A stretch of 64,000 nt of DNA from Candidatus Paracaedibacter acanthamoebae (GCF_000742835.1 NZ_CP008941.1:1197001-1261000), one strand, 5' to 3'. Shown: positions 15,527-24,936, numbered from the stretch's first letter. Numbers and translations: made by a program. Notes: a model not told the origin generated them from the sequence alone.

Positions 15527-16996
15527 TTAGTATTTAAATTCTTGTGATTCTTTCTTTAAAACAACGCTACTAAAGACTTCTAATGGCTTATAATCACATG
15601 TTAAAATGAGATCACGTAACTTTCTTAGATACTTTTTCGATCGATCTGCATTTAGATCTATACCATTTTGTAGAGCTTCAACATTATACAAAAGACCATA
15701 CAGGATGACCAGACGGACAGAGTCTTTAATTTCATTAAAAGTAAGACTATCCTTAAGAAGGGAAACCTTTGTTGGCCACCAATGAAACTTTCCTTCACTA
15801 TCAACGAAACGGAGACTTGACCACAGATTACGCATCCAAGGTGTACTGGCTCCCCCGACTACAACAGTCGTTATCCCTGATGCTGCTTGCGTTATGCCTA
15901 AAATAGCGGGTGCAACCATATGATTAATATCCCAACTACTTAAACTATTTCCTGCACTGGTTAACAAGACGCTTGCTGCAAAACTATTAATGGTCCATGT
16001 TGATAAGTTTGCTGCCCAGTTTGAAGAGGTTTTTTTTGAAGATTCAAGAAGGTACGTTAATTCATTTACCCATTGATTATAAGTAGTTCGATAATCTTCT
16101 GTAGGACCGGGAAGTAAGTCAATTAGGAGTTCTAAAGTATCAATGTTTTCAATTTTTTTGAGCCGCGGGTAACTCAAGTGATTCACGTAATCAATAACGA
16201 CTTCAGGAAGACCTAATTCCATCTTTTTTCTCATTTCTAGCTCTTCTCTGTCTAGACGGAGCACATGCCCTAAGTTCTTGTCGAGCATAAAACTTGTAGC
16301 ACGCCAATAATAGTTTTTACTGGCATAATTAAGCAGCTGTGCTGCTTTCTCATACCTTTGCTGTGCTGAAAGATTTGATTCTTCCCATAAAATTCCGGAA
16401 TAGGCAAGAATTCCTTTAAAATAGTCAGCAAATGGATTATCTAGCATTTGAGGCGCATCCAAAAGTTTACCCTCATTCAAAAACATCTTCCAATCTGCGG
16501 CAGCCTTGGAGGAAGAAGAAGGTAAGCTAAAGTTATAATCAATAATTGCTTCCTCACTATCTATAGAATTAACACCAATACCATCTTTCTCAACCACTTG
16601 GTTGATAAAATTGGCATATGGGTTTCCTACTAAATGTGCTGAGAGAGGGTGCCAAACTTCATAAAATTTACGAGCCGGCTCCCTCAGAGTAAAAGGCAAA
16701 TGTTCTCCTGTCCAACTTGTCGATAAGGATGCATGAATGGAAGACAATTCCCCTTCATCAGAATCTGACTCGCTTACCCACTCTTCTTGGCCTTCGTCTG
16801 AACTTTCAGAGGTGGATTCTACTTTTTTTGGGCCCCCGCCCAGTTCTTCATCTTCTGAGCTTGTCATGGGTTCTTCTTGCTGAGAAATTGTAAAACGCTC
16901 TTTGCCTTTTAAGGTTGCCTTAAGGTGTTCAGGCTGCCCTGCAAAAGCGGGGATTGCTAAGATCGAAAGCAAGCATGCATGGTAAAATAGCTTCAT
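15527..16996 (-). CDS. Secreted protein heading the tandem-family transcript, unknown function
   Basis: A 489-aa product from the ATG at 16996, chosen because AAAGGGG lies 8 nt before it and it opens a clean signal peptide (MKLFYHACLLSILAIPAFAG). An upstream in-frame start 27 nt away lacks these. Residues about 40-95 are acidic and Ser-rich (SSEDEELGGG, SESDSDEGE). Residues 110-330 are helical. A hydrophobic Gly/Ala-rich stretch (VLLTSAGNS, ILGITQAASGITTVVVGG) near 340-385 may insert in a membrane. No domain is recognised. Downstream it is coupled to paralogue 5 (15-nt gap), so the two probably act or are exported together. Confidence 0.65.
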   Translation of the reverse strand: MKLFYHACLLSILAIPAFAGQPEHLKATLKGKERFTISQQEEPMTSSEDEELGGGPKKVESTSESSDEGQEEWVSESDSDEGELSSIHASLSTSWTGEHLPFTLREPARKFYEVWHPLSAHLVGNPYANFINQVVEKDGIGVNSIDSEEAIIDYNFSLPSSSSKAAADWKMFLNEGKLLDAPQMLDNPFADYFKGILAYSGILWEESNLSAQQRYEKAAQLLNYASKNYYWRATSFMLDKNLGHVLRLDREELEMRKKMELGLPEVVIDYVNHLSYPRLKKIENIDTLELLIDLLPGPTEDYRTTYNQWVNELTYLLESSKKTSSNWAANLSTWTINSFAASVLLTSAGNSLSSWDINHMVAPAILGITQAASGITTVVVGGASTPWMRNLWSSLRFVDSEGKFHWWPTKVSLLKDSLTFNEIKDSVRLVILYGLLYNVEALQNGIDLNADRSKKYLRKLRDLILTCDYKPLEVFSSVVLKKESQEFKY

Positions 16997-17348
16997 AAGT
17001 ATAACCCCTTTAAAATTGTTCATCTTTATTGATATGGGTATAAATTTTTATTATTCAATATATAAAATAATATGACTTTGGGGACCACATGATCTTTCCC
17101 TTATACATAACATATTAAAAGGCCGATAAAAAGGTGGAAGATTTTAATGGAAAGAGTACTTATTTAATTTTCCCCCTTTAATTGAGTAATTGAGAATAAT
17201 TCACTTTTTACGAGAAAAAAGAAACAAAATTATCTATATTTTGTAATTTTAATAATTTAGTATAGATACTGAAGAAAAGTGGATGTTTTTTATAAGGCTC
17301 TTCACTTCCACAATCTTTCTTTACCAATAAATATGGAGACAAACAAAT
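16997..17348. other. Divergent intergenic region, no gene seen
   Basis: About 350 nt of AT-rich DNA between the start of the 489-aa gene (minus) and the start of the 184-aa gene (plus). It must hold both promoters, but I cannot pin a -35/-10 pair with confidence. GGAGACAAACAA precedes the ATG at 17349. Confidence 0.4.
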
Positions 17349-17903
17349 ATGGATAAAAAAAACTTTTTTTCTCTTCTCATGGGAACGGCGATTATTATTT
17401 CTTCGGGAATTTCTAATGCTAACGCTCGACTATTCAACTGTTTGAGCAGTGAAGATAGTACAGTTGTAACTCTCAATCCTCTACAGGCCTTACAATATCC
17501 TACGAAGGCTCATCCGTATCAACCTTTAGAGGAGGAAGGTCTGAATGAAATCTTCAGCGATACTTTAAAAAATAGGACAAGAGTTGTTACAAGAAATTTT
17601 GTGTACAAATTAAAAGGGAAGAATTATAAAACACTTAATCTGTTAGATGATTCAGACACGGATGTCTTTACGGATGATTTAGTCTCCTCTAGTGCATCCT
17701 TATCAACAAATGGAAATTCTCAATTTAGTGATCTAACAGGTGACCCCAGTAAGGTTATCACTTCTTCTTATAATGTAGTCTTGTCGCAGAAACAGTACAA
17801 AGACTTTATGAGATATATCAAACAAACAAATAATAACTTTACCAGCCATAAAGATTTGACTAGTAAGTCATTAGCTGGTGGCTCCTTGCAAAGTGAGGAA
17901 TAA
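17349..17903 (+). CDS. Small secreted protein, unknown function
   Basis: A 184-aa product with signal peptide (MDKKNFFSLLMGTAIIISSG, cleavage near ANA). The mature part is polar and Ser/Thr/Asp-rich (LLDDSDTDVFTDDLVSSSAS), with one Cys and no recognisable domain. GGAG lies 8-12 nt before the ATG. It is followed by a 14-bp inverted repeat pair at 17962-18071. It could be an effector like its neighbours; there is no positive evidence for a role. Confidence 0.6.
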   Translation: MDKKNFFSLLMGTAIIISSGISNANARLFNCLSSEDSTVVTLNPLQALQYPTKAHPYQPLEEEGLNEIFSDTLKNRTRVVTRNFVYKLKGKNYKTLNLLDDSDTDVFTDDLVSSSASLSTNGNSQFSDLTGDPSKVITSSYNVVLSQKQYKDFMRYIKQTNNNFTSHKDLTSKSLAGGSLQSEE

Positions 17904-17961
17904 TTAGAGGAAATCTTGCGACTTTTGAAAAAAGAAGCTATAGCCTTAAATGAAAAATAAA

Positions 17962-18071
17962 AGGGGTTGATTAGGAAAAATTTTGATCAGAATTTTTTGT
18001 ATCGCTTAAATATTCTTACCCTTGCCAAAGGATTTATTTATTGAAAGCAGATATACCCCTAATCAACCTCT
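17962..18071. repeat. Inverted repeat pair in an intergenic gap
   Basis: AGGGGTTGATTAGG (17962-17975) pairs with CCTAATCAACCTCT (18058-18071), with one G-U, 82 nt apart. It could be a structured RNA stem or ends of a mini-element. The gap 17904-18250 holds no supported gene. Confidence 0.35.
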
Positions 18072-18250
18072 CTTCTATTTTCCCTTACTCAATAATTTAA
18101 TTCAAAAAAATTGGGAAAATAAACATAATAGTCCCAAAAAACGTGATTATATTAGCATTTTAATAAATGCAGGAGAATAATATTTTTTTTCAACTATCCT
18201 GTAAAAGCCTAAATACCACATATTTAAAGTAATTATAGCAGGAGGTTTTC

Positions 18251-18583
18251 ATGGGAGTTTTTATACAAGGATTAGAGGCTGAAAATTTATCTCATCGGGT
18301 TGAGGATAAGAATAGAGCTTCGGGCGAATTGCCCCAGCCCGAAAAGGGCCCTCCTAAAGATCGTCCTACCCCCGAAAAAGAACCACCACTCCGTCCTGAA
18401 GATGTCCCCCAAGCCCCGGAGGAACTCCCACCCTTTCATCAGAATGAAAAACCTGAGATTCCCTCTCTCCCTCCTTTTCCGGAAGATGCACCCCAAACCC
18501 CTCAGGAAGTTCCTCCTTTTCCAAAAGAAGCTCCACCTTCCCCTGCCCCTCCGACGACGCCTTCGGCAACACCAAAAGATTAG
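18251..18583 (+). CDS. Proline-rich disordered protein
   Basis: A 110-aa product. A strong AGGAGG lies 6 nt before the ATG, which argues that the frame is real. After ~25 polar residues, the rest is a Pro/Glu repeat with a loose 12-14 residue period: PPLRPEDVPQAPEELPPF, PSLPPFPEDAPQTPQEVPPF, PKEAPPSPAPPTTPS. There is no signal peptide and no TM. PPxF/PPFPE motifs resemble ligands of SH3/WW/EVH1-type modules, so it could be a translocated host-binding protein, but nothing here proves export. Other frames over this region are open as well; the ribosome site and the period favour this one. Confidence 0.6.
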   Translation: MGVFIQGLEAENLSHRVEDKNRASGELPQPEKGPPKDRPTPEKEPPLRPEDVPQAPEELPPFHQNEKPEIPSLPPFPEDAPQTPQEVPPFPKEAPPSPAPPTTPSATPKD

Positions 18584-18862
18584 AGTAGCTGCTATAAAAA
18601 ATAAGAGCATTAGAAGACATACGGAAAAAGTTATTCCAAAAAAGCAAACAGTATAAACTAAGAATGTTTTTATTACTTTAAAAGTAGTGGGAAATATTAG
18701 GATTTTATTGTTGTTGAATAAATTATCAAAAGCCAACTCATTAAAAAGGGATAAATATTCCCCAAATGGGATGAACGTAAAAACTCTTAAGATTCTCACC
18801 TAGAATATGCATTCTTACCCTTCCTAAAATAGGGCAGTGTAAATTTAAAGGAAGGAAATAAC

Positions 18863-19312
18863 ATGAGTGCTGATTCTGTGTCCATTTTAAATGAACTAAT
18901 TCAAATTACAAAGGATAGCGAAGAAGGTTTCCGGACAGCAGCTGAAAATGTTAAAGAACCTTCTCTAAAACAACTTTTTTTAGAAAAGGCTGAAAGTTGC
19001 AATAGTGCTATCACCGATCTTCAACGTAAGGTAAAAGAAATAGGAAGCAGGCCTGCAGAAAGCGGGAGTCTGTTAGGGGCAATGCATCGTGTTTGGGTAA
19101 GCATTAAGGGAACTTTGACAGGTCAAGATGACCTCGCTATCCTTAGGGAATGCGAAAGAGGGGAAGATGCTATTAAAGCCGCCTATGCCAAAGCCTTAAA
19201 AAGCAACCTCAGTGAAGAAATCCGTCCTTTAATACAAAAACAGTATGATGGCGTAATAAAAGATCACGACACCATAAGAGATTTAAGGGATAAATACGCA
19301 AACGCTCAATGA
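18863..19312 (+). CDS. PA2169/DUF2383-type four-helix-bundle protein
   Basis: A 149-aa helical protein. AAAGGAAGG lies before the ATG. The order LNELIQITKDSEEGFRTAAE, LKQLFLEKAESC, SGSLLGAMHRVWVSIKGTLT, AILRECERGEDAIKAAY is the DUF2383 pattern (ferritin-like fold, often called PA2169-family). Members are cytoplasmic, induced in stationary or stress states and of unproven chemistry. It is followed by the small secreted gene at 19358 and the short KGG protein at 19931, repeating the pairing seen at 6486-7682. Confidence 0.85.
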   Translation: MSADSVSILNELIQITKDSEEGFRTAAENVKEPSLKQLFLEKAESCNSAITDLQRKVKEIGSRPAESGSLLGAMHRVWVSIKGTLTGQDDLAILRECERGEDAIKAAYAKALKSNLSEEIRPLIQKQYDGVIKDHDTIRDLRDKYANAQ

Positions 19313-19357
19313 TATAGAGAAGTTTTAATAACTAAACCGATAAAAGGAGATAAAATT

Positions 19358-19711
19358 ATGATGAAACTTAAATTACACTATTTAATCCTTGGTATATTAA
19401 TTTCCACTAATTCAGTTTTGGCTAGCACCATTCATGTAACCAATCATAATAAAAAGCCTATCAATATTAAGATTGTCGCCAAAGAAGATAAAAATGCTGT
19501 TACGAAGATGGAAATACCAGCTCAGCAAGAGTCTACATTTACGGTGGATAGCGAACACCTTAATGGTAAATCTATTTACTCGATTAAAGGAGACACTAAT
19601 CCATTTACGATGGGAGGAAAGTGCGAGGATTTAAATGTCGAAAAAAATTATAACGTTACTTTTAAAAACGATAAAGTAGGCACCTCATGCGTCGCTGAGT
19701 TGATTAAATAA
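19358..19711 (+). CDS. Small secreted beta-rich protein
   Basis: A 117-aa product with signal peptide (MMKLKLHYLILGILISTNSV, cleavage after LAS). The mature ~95 residues alternate hydrophobic and polar positions (STIHVTNHNKKPINIKIVAK, STFTVDSEHLNG) as in a small beta-sandwich, with one Cys pair (GGKCED, GTSCVA). AAAGGAGA lies 9 nt before the ATG. No family is recognised. It is 45 nt from the DUF2383 gene and probably co-transcribed, with a strong terminator right after. Confidence 0.65.
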   Translation: MMKLKLHYLILGILISTNSVLASTIHVTNHNKKPINIKIVAKEDKNAVTKMEIPAQQESTFTVDSEHLNGKSIYSIKGDTNPFTMGGKCEDLNVEKNYNVTFKNDKVGTSCVAELIK

Positions 19712-19727
19712 TTGCTTACTTTACAGT

Positions 19728-19768
19728 AAAAGCAAGAGCTTTTCTAACCCAGAAAAGCTCTTGCTTTT
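19728..19768. terminator. Strong bidirectional terminator
   Basis: Perfect 18-bp stem AAAAGCAAGAGCTTTTCT / AGAAAAGCTCTTGCTTTT with a 5-nt loop AACCC, A-run before and T-run after, 17 nt past the stop of the secreted gene. Confidence 0.85.
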
Positions 19769-19930
19769 TAGCAAAAAAATTTTGATAACTAAATAGATAA
19801 TAAATCTACCCCCCCCCCTCTTTTTAAGCAAGTGAAAATAGAAGTATTTTTCAATTATGTAAATATACGCAATAAATATATTAATAAGAGTGTAGCTTAT
19901 ACGTTCCAATTTTAAAAAGGAGAAGTAAAA

Positions 19931-20098
19931 ATGCCTACAACTACAAAAGACCAAAGTTCTAACAAAGAACAAACCTCTAAAAACCAAGAAAAAGGCAAGC
20001 AAGGGTTTGCTTCTATGCCTAAAGAAAAGGTAAGAGAAATTGCAGCCGAAGGTGGCCGCCATAGTCATGGTGGCTCTTCAAGCACTCATAAGAAATAA
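19931..20098 (+). CDS. Short KGG-motif stress protein
   Basis: A 55-aa protein with AAGGAG 8 nt before the ATG. It reads MPTTTKDQSSNKEQ, a polar leader, then GFASMPKEKVREIAAEGG and RHSHGGSSSTHKK. The GFASMP-E/K-E-V-EIA-GG core is the same as in the 131-aa KGG protein at 6486-6881 but with a single unit in place of the repeat. Likely a cytoplasmic, disordered stress protein. It is close behind the DUF2383 gene and has its own terminator. Confidence 0.75.
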   Translation: MPTTTKDQSSNKEQTSKNQEKGKQGFASMPKEKVREIAAEGGRHSHGGSSSTHKK

Positions 20099-20121
20099 AC
20101 TCTTCTTATCTTAATTAAAAT

Positions 20122-20174
20122 AATAATTCCCCTTCCCATACTCCCCCCTACATTTGGAGGGGGAATTATTTTTA
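20122..20174 (+). terminator. Terminator of the short KGG gene
   Basis: AATAATTCCCC (20122-20132) pairs with GGGGAATTATT (20160-20170), followed by TTTAT; extra CTCCCC/GGAGG pairing is possible inside. It starts 24 nt after the stop. Confidence 0.7.
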
Positions 20175-20179
20175 TATTC

Positions 20180-20495
20180 CTACCGATTTATGCACCACAG
20201 CCCAATTCTATGGCTTTATAAAACTTACTTATTCTCAACGAAAGGGCACAGGAAATGCTAATAAAACGACCTCTAGCTTTATTGGCCACACGACAAACTT
20301 TGTTGTCAGTTCAAACAACAAGCCACAAAAATTGGTGAGCCCAACGATCAGGCTCACCAGTTTATGGGCAAACAATATATATATATATAACAGTGGGATG
20401 TAGTGGAGATTTTAGCAAACGCCGCCATGCCCACGAAGGATTTCTTAAAATTGGAAAGAATTTTTAAGAAGGGGATAATATTTTCCCCTTCTTTT
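20180..20495 (+). ncRNA. Candidate structured RNA or decayed gene
   Basis: A gene-free stretch with three hairpins on the plus strand: GACAA/TTGTC near 20292, a 9-bp TGGTGAGCC/GGCTCACCA (20333-20359), and at the end AAGAAGGGGA/TCCCCTTCTT (20466-20493) followed by TT, which is terminator-like in the plus direction although the next gene is on the minus strand. One frame is open for about 75 codons without a start, so a gene remnant is the main alternative. No known RNA family is recognised. Confidence 0.25.
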
Positions 20496-20520
20496 CGTGC
20501 ATTAAAATAAAACATTTAAA

Positions 20521-23500
20521 TTAGTTCTCCAATGCCAGCCTATTACTTACAAATTTTGTGATTGAATTTTTAGGGAAGAATTGCAATGGAAATGCTACAT
20601 CTACTCCATTCAAACCTTTAAGGTGCAATAAAGAAGGATCTAACTCTACTAATTCCTTTACCAGAGAAAAATTCGAATCACTGCTAAAAAGACGCCAGAA
20701 AGGAGGTATCAAGTCCTCTCCTCTCATCTTTAATTTATCGAGATCTGAAAAAACAACTTTGCGTTTTAAATCAGCCGGGAGACTCAACAAACAGTCTACA
20801 AAATTATTGTGAGGAGTTTGAGCCGTAAAATAATTTGGTGAGCTTTCATATAACTTTTCTAGTTGGTCTTCCGATAAAAATTCTATTAGATCATCAAGTT
20901 CGATCCTGCCCTTTATTAAAGGAAGATTTTCTATCCCCAAAAAATTCACCAAAGTTTGAGTCAGAAGGTAGCTGCTTTGTACTGTTGAGGCATGAAAAAT
21001 AGGATGTTGATTAAGACAAGAAGATATGAAATTGGAAATGGAATCCTCTGCTATGAAGCTTTCTTTTTCAGGATAAAGCTTTTCTAGAAGATTAGGCAAT
21101 AAATCTATAAATTGCTCTCCTGCTTTTATTATTGCGCCAAAAGCATTACGTAAAACAGTACGGCTGGGCGCCTGTTTGATATGCTCTGCAAGAATTGAAA
21201 GGTTAGGCGAACATTCTTGCATGCAGTTACGGACTTGCCCTTCCCACTCTCTTTCACTCCTTCTCAGATTATCGATGGCTGTATAGTCAAGGTCTTCAGA
21301 AACAGTCAATTTGTCCTTTAATGCTGCAATCTTATTCATAAAAAGGTCGTAAATTTCTGAATCCGGACAGCTATTAATAACATTTTGAAGTTCAAAAACA
21401 TTTTTTACATTCTGTAGAGCATCTACCCAAATTTTATAGTCAGGAATAAGGAAGATTGAACCAAATTCCCTTAAATTTATGCTTACATGGCTTAAATTGC
21501 CAAAGTATTTAATAAAGGGGGGATAGGAGTCGTCAGCATAATTGCGATTAGCTTTCTCTAACTCTGTTTTGAGAGGTGTCACAAAGTTCGAAACATTGCC
21601 GTTTTCCATGTAATTTTTCTGAATCTCTCGTAAAAAAGTCAACCCTTGTTTATTTTTCACATCAAGTAAATTAGCAATAAGGGAATAATCTTGAGGTTCC
21701 ATATAAAGATCACAATTTTTAAATAAGAAAACAATAGGTTCATCCGTGAGAGGATGCGGAAGACTCAGATCAGCTCCTTTTTTCAGTAAAGAAATTAATT
21801 TATCACTTGTTTGAAAGGTTTTTCCCGTTAAGTTTTTATTATAAGCTAAAGTTCCCATACCATTTAACAGCAGTTGAGGTTGTGCAAAGGGGGAGTCCAG
21901 AATTATCTTTATGCTCTCTTGAGAGGAAAGATTATCCCAGATAATATTTAAAAAGTCTTTCATTAAAGGGGGTGCAATTTTATAAAATCTATGTAAATAT
22001 TCTTCCAAAAGAGGTACCGCTTTGGAGTCGTTCAGATCCAGCAGTTTAGCCCAGGATAATTTTATAGAATCCTCAACTTTAGAAAAATCACAATTTTTGA
22101 AAAGATACAGCAGAGCATGATAATAGTCACTCTCAACACAATAGGCTATCTGGAATAAGAGTTCGTCTTGGGTGAAAAAATTACTCAAATCTAGATTAAA
22201 GATTTCTTTAACAAAGTAATTTATGAATTCTAGATCATTGGTTTTTAAAACAGCAGGAATGACGGTATGCGGGTTAAAGCTTTCTTCTTGCAAGACCTCA
22301 GGATAATTTTCCAAGTATTGTTTAACAGCCGTTAAATGTCCATTATGAATTAAGTAAATAAGACCTTTACTGCTGAACTCTTCTTGCAACGCTTTGCCTG
22401 TCACCCCCTTCACCACTAAATGATGAAGTTTTTTAAGACTGGGATAATAGATAAAACTTCCCTCTAGCACAATCGCTTTGTGGGTCAGCCATTCACCTAA
22501 CAGGACTGCTGTCGTCTGGCGCATCGCCTGATCATAGCTATCTTGGCTTTCGGGAGCCAAACGGAATCGATCAAAAGCTTTAATCTTTACATGAGAAGGA
22601 TTCATAACACGGCTGGGATGAAGCCAAAGGCGATTTTCGGGAAATAAGTTTTTCTTCCTTTCCCGCTCTTTCTCAAACCCTTCTAGTATTCCTGTTTTTT
22701 GCTGTTCCATTTGTAAGCGATAATATTCAGCTTGAATATTGTTCAACACATTGAGGGTGGAAGGAATTTCATTAAAAAACCCATTACCCCTTGAAGCATA
22801 ATTATAAGTATCTATATCCTCGGGATGTTGGGTAATGGCGAGTAAAACACTGTTAGCCCATGGCAAACCCTGATATCTATAATATTGCTCAAACAGAGAA
22901 TGGAAATAATCATAGACGGGCTGTGAAAAGCCTATTAAACTTAAGCTTTCTAAAAAAATTCCTTTAATATCAGGTGCATCAACACTATGGTCATTAACCA
23001 AATACTCTGCCGAAGAAGAAGTACTCGATGTTGTGTGGGGGCCAGCAAATAAAGTAAAATTCAAGAACAGCATGGCGGCTTTAGTGACAGGAGACTCACA
23101 ATCCCCTTCTAATTCTAAGAGTTCTTGAACCGTTTTCGTGCCTTTAAAATAAATATCTGACCCACGCAGCGCCATCAATCCTTCAAAAGATTTGAGACTG
23201 ATCAATTCACGTAAATAGGTTAATGACTTCAATAAGTTATTAATATCTTGGCTCGCCCCATGATAAAAGGTAGGCCAATTTTTATTCTCTTCCTCAAAGG
23301 CCAATACATCGGCGAAAAATTCATAATCACTTTCTAATAGATGTATTTTACGCTTAAATTCATTTTTTTCATGATTTTTCTGCTCATACTCTGTCGAGGT
23401 ATAGCGGCTAAAATACTCTCTAATATTGGCTAAATCAGCTTTACGCACAGAATTTTCATCGCCTATAAAATCGGCAGAAGTTTTATAGTCTTTCCCTAAA

Positions 23501-24630
23501 ATGATCCGCAAATGAATACGGCTAATGGATTCTGGACAATTCATATCCCATAAGGGGACATCCTTCTCCTCACTACTTGTAAATTCTTGGGAAAAGCGGC
23601 GCTTTATTTCCATCATTGCCATACCATGGGCACTGACGGCATGAGCCAGAGTGTCTTCATGAGCGGCATTAAGCTCAATCAATTCATAGGTATTAGGCGG
23701 CAAGTGGTCTGGGGAGGAAGATTGAGAATCGGCAACGCGATTCTCAATCATTCGTTTTTTAATATCCTTCAGCGGATTCTGACTAGCCACCACCATAGGA
23801 TGGGGGATTAAAGCAGGATAAAATTGATCAACTGTTCCAGTGCCACCTATATGATAAATACGATTAAAATACGGACGGACTGAAAAATATTCATATTTTT
23901 CATCTTTCGAGGCCGGCTTTTTTATCAGGGTTTTAAGTGTCTTTAAGGCCGTTAAGTGCTTTAAGAACTGTCGACCTGCTGGGGTAGATAAGGTTTCAAA
24001 CAAAGGCCCATAAATATTGATAAGAGTTTCATCCACCTGAAGCAAAGGATTTTCAGCCTGAATTGCTGTCAAAAGTTGACTGGCCTTTACCCAGATAAAA
24101 TCGGTATATTCTTTGTTATGTTCTTCGCTAGAGCTTTCAAGTTTTTCCTTAAAAATCTCAGGAGCAATATATTGGACTTGCTGCCAATACATTCGATAAA
24201 GAAAAGGGTCATTTTCTTTTTCAGTTAGGACATCGATAAAAGGCTGATGACGTAAAAGGCGGGGATGAGGAGCGTAAATACCGTTTGATTCTTCCCTACT
24301 CTCGCGGGCCGCATCTTGCCAAAGAAAAGACAATTGAGAATCCTTTGAGGAATCCAATAGTGATTCATCCCTTCCTTCCTCGCTTCCGCCCCCAAAATTA
24401 CACCAGTCTCCATAGCTGTTAAGGCTATCATCGCGTTGCCCCAAAAGAATGTATATTTCTTTATCTCGTAACGCGTAATGCAAAATTCCCGCTGCAGTCC
24501 TTCCTTCTTGACTCAAAGCATCCAAAGAAGCAGGGGAGAACCATGGTTCCATTCCAAAGCTTGGTACAATAGAATTACAAAGAAAAGTTGCTGTTAAAGT
24601 TATTGATATATACTTGTAAAAACGCGCCAT
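20521..24630 (-). CDS. Very large secreted protein with N-terminal degenerate Nudix-like domain
   Basis: A 1369-aa product with signal peptide (MARFYKYISITLTATFLCNS, cleavage near SFG). Residues about 42-200 look like a Nudix fold: AAGILHYALRDKEIYILLGQ, GDWCNFGGGSEEG (74-86), then after a ~20-residue insert AARESREESNG (107-117). The canonical box G-x5-E-x7-REUxEExGU is thus split and its last Gly is shifted by one, so catalysis is doubtful. Residues about 750-860 contain ankyrin-like helix pairs (GLIYLIHNGHLTAVKQYLEN). The rest is helical with no named domain. Nudix enzymes hydrolyse nucleoside diphosphate derivatives; here it is likely exported, so an effector role is the best guess. Confidence 0.65.
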   Translation of the reverse strand: MARFYKYISITLTATFLCNSIVPSFGMEPWFSPASLDALSQEGRTAAGILHYALRDKEIYILLGQRDDSLNSYGDWCNFGGGSEEGRDESLLDSSKDSQLSFLWQDAARESREESNGIYAPHPRLLRHQPFIDVLTEKENDPFLYRMYWQQVQYIAPEIFKEKLESSSEEHNKEYTDFIWVKASQLLTAIQAENPLLQVDETLINIYGPLFETLSTPAGRQFLKHLTALKTLKTLIKKPASKDEKYEYFSVRPYFNRIYHIGGTGTVDQFYPALIPHPMVVASQNPLKDIKKRMIENRVADSQSSSPDHLPPNTYELIELNAAHEDTLAHAVSAHGMAMMEIKRRFSQEFTSSEEKDVPLWDMNCPESISRIHLRIILGKDYKTSADFIGDENSVRKADLANIREYFSRYTSTEYEQKNHEKNEFKRKIHLLESDYEFFADVLAFEEENKNWPTFYHGASQDINNLLKSLTYLRELISLKSFEGLMALRGSDIYFKGTKTVQELLELEGDCESPVTKAAMLFLNFTLFAGPHTTSSTSSSAEYLVNDHSVDAPDIKGIFLESLSLIGFSQPVYDYFHSLFEQYYRYQGLPWANSVLLAITQHPEDIDTYNYASRGNGFFNEIPSTLNVLNNIQAEYYRLQMEQQKTGILEGFEKERERKKNLFPENRLWLHPSRVMNPSHVKIKAFDRFRLAPESQDSYDQAMRQTTAVLLGEWLTHKAIVLEGSFIYYPSLKKLHHLVVKGVTGKALQEEFSSKGLIYLIHNGHLTAVKQYLENYPEVLQEESFNPHTVIPAVLKTNDLEFINYFVKEIFNLDLSNFFTQDELLFQIAYCVESDYYHALLYLFKNCDFSKVEDSIKLSWAKLLDLNDSKAVPLLEEYLHRFYKIAPPLMKDFLNIIWDNLSSQESIKIILDSPFAQPQLLLNGMGTLAYNKNLTGKTFQTSDKLISLLKKGADLSLPHPLTDEPIVFLFKNCDLYMEPQDYSLIANLLDVKNKQGLTFLREIQKNYMENGNVSNFVTPLKTELEKANRNYADDSYPPFIKYFGNLSHVSINLREFGSIFLIPDYKIWVDALQNVKNVFELQNVINSCPDSEIYDLFMNKIAALKDKLTVSEDLDYTAIDNLRRSEREWEGQVRNCMQECSPNLSILAEHIKQAPSRTVLRNAFGAIIKAGEQFIDLLPNLLEKLYPEKESFIAEDSISNFISSCLNQHPIFHASTVQSSYLLTQTLVNFLGIENLPLIKGRIELDDLIEFLSEDQLEKLYESSPNYFTAQTPHNNFVDCLLSLPADLKRKVVFSDLDKLKMRGEDLIPPFWRLFSSDSNFSLVKELVELDPSLLHLKGLNGVDVAFPLQFFPKNSITKFVSNRLALEN

Positions 24631-24901
24631 TATTTAAAGGACCATGCTTTAATGTATTTAAATACATTTAGGTTAATTATTTTTTTTACAATAGGTGAAA
24701 AACTTTTTTGATAAAGAATAAAACTATCTTTTTAAACTTTAAACAGGTTATCTGTATTGGATATCAGCTTACCCATCAGCCCCACCTTCCTTTTAAAAGA
24801 TTGAAATTTTCGGATATTATGCTGGCACCGCCCAACGTTATAACAGCCTCTCCATACGAAGCCTATTTTAACATTAACATACGAAGGAACAGGGTTTGGA
24901 G

Positions 24902-24936
24902 GGGCTTTATTCTCAAGCTTGCTGATAATAAAGCCC
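24902..24936 (-). terminator. Hairpin after the pdh operon
   Basis: Perfect 10-bp stem GGGCTTTATT / AATAAAGCCC, 15 nt past the pdhC stop on the minus strand. No U-run follows on that strand. The gap 24631-24950 holds no other supported feature. Confidence 0.4.

Noticed and set aside
18287-18799. Minus-strand Arg/Phe-rich ORFs opposite the Pro-rich gene
   Set aside because: Antisense readings of Pro/Glu codons; no start signal.
19728-19768. Long perfect hairpin as an attachment site or IS end
   Set aside because: 5-nt loop, A/T flanks and position after a stop fit a terminator.
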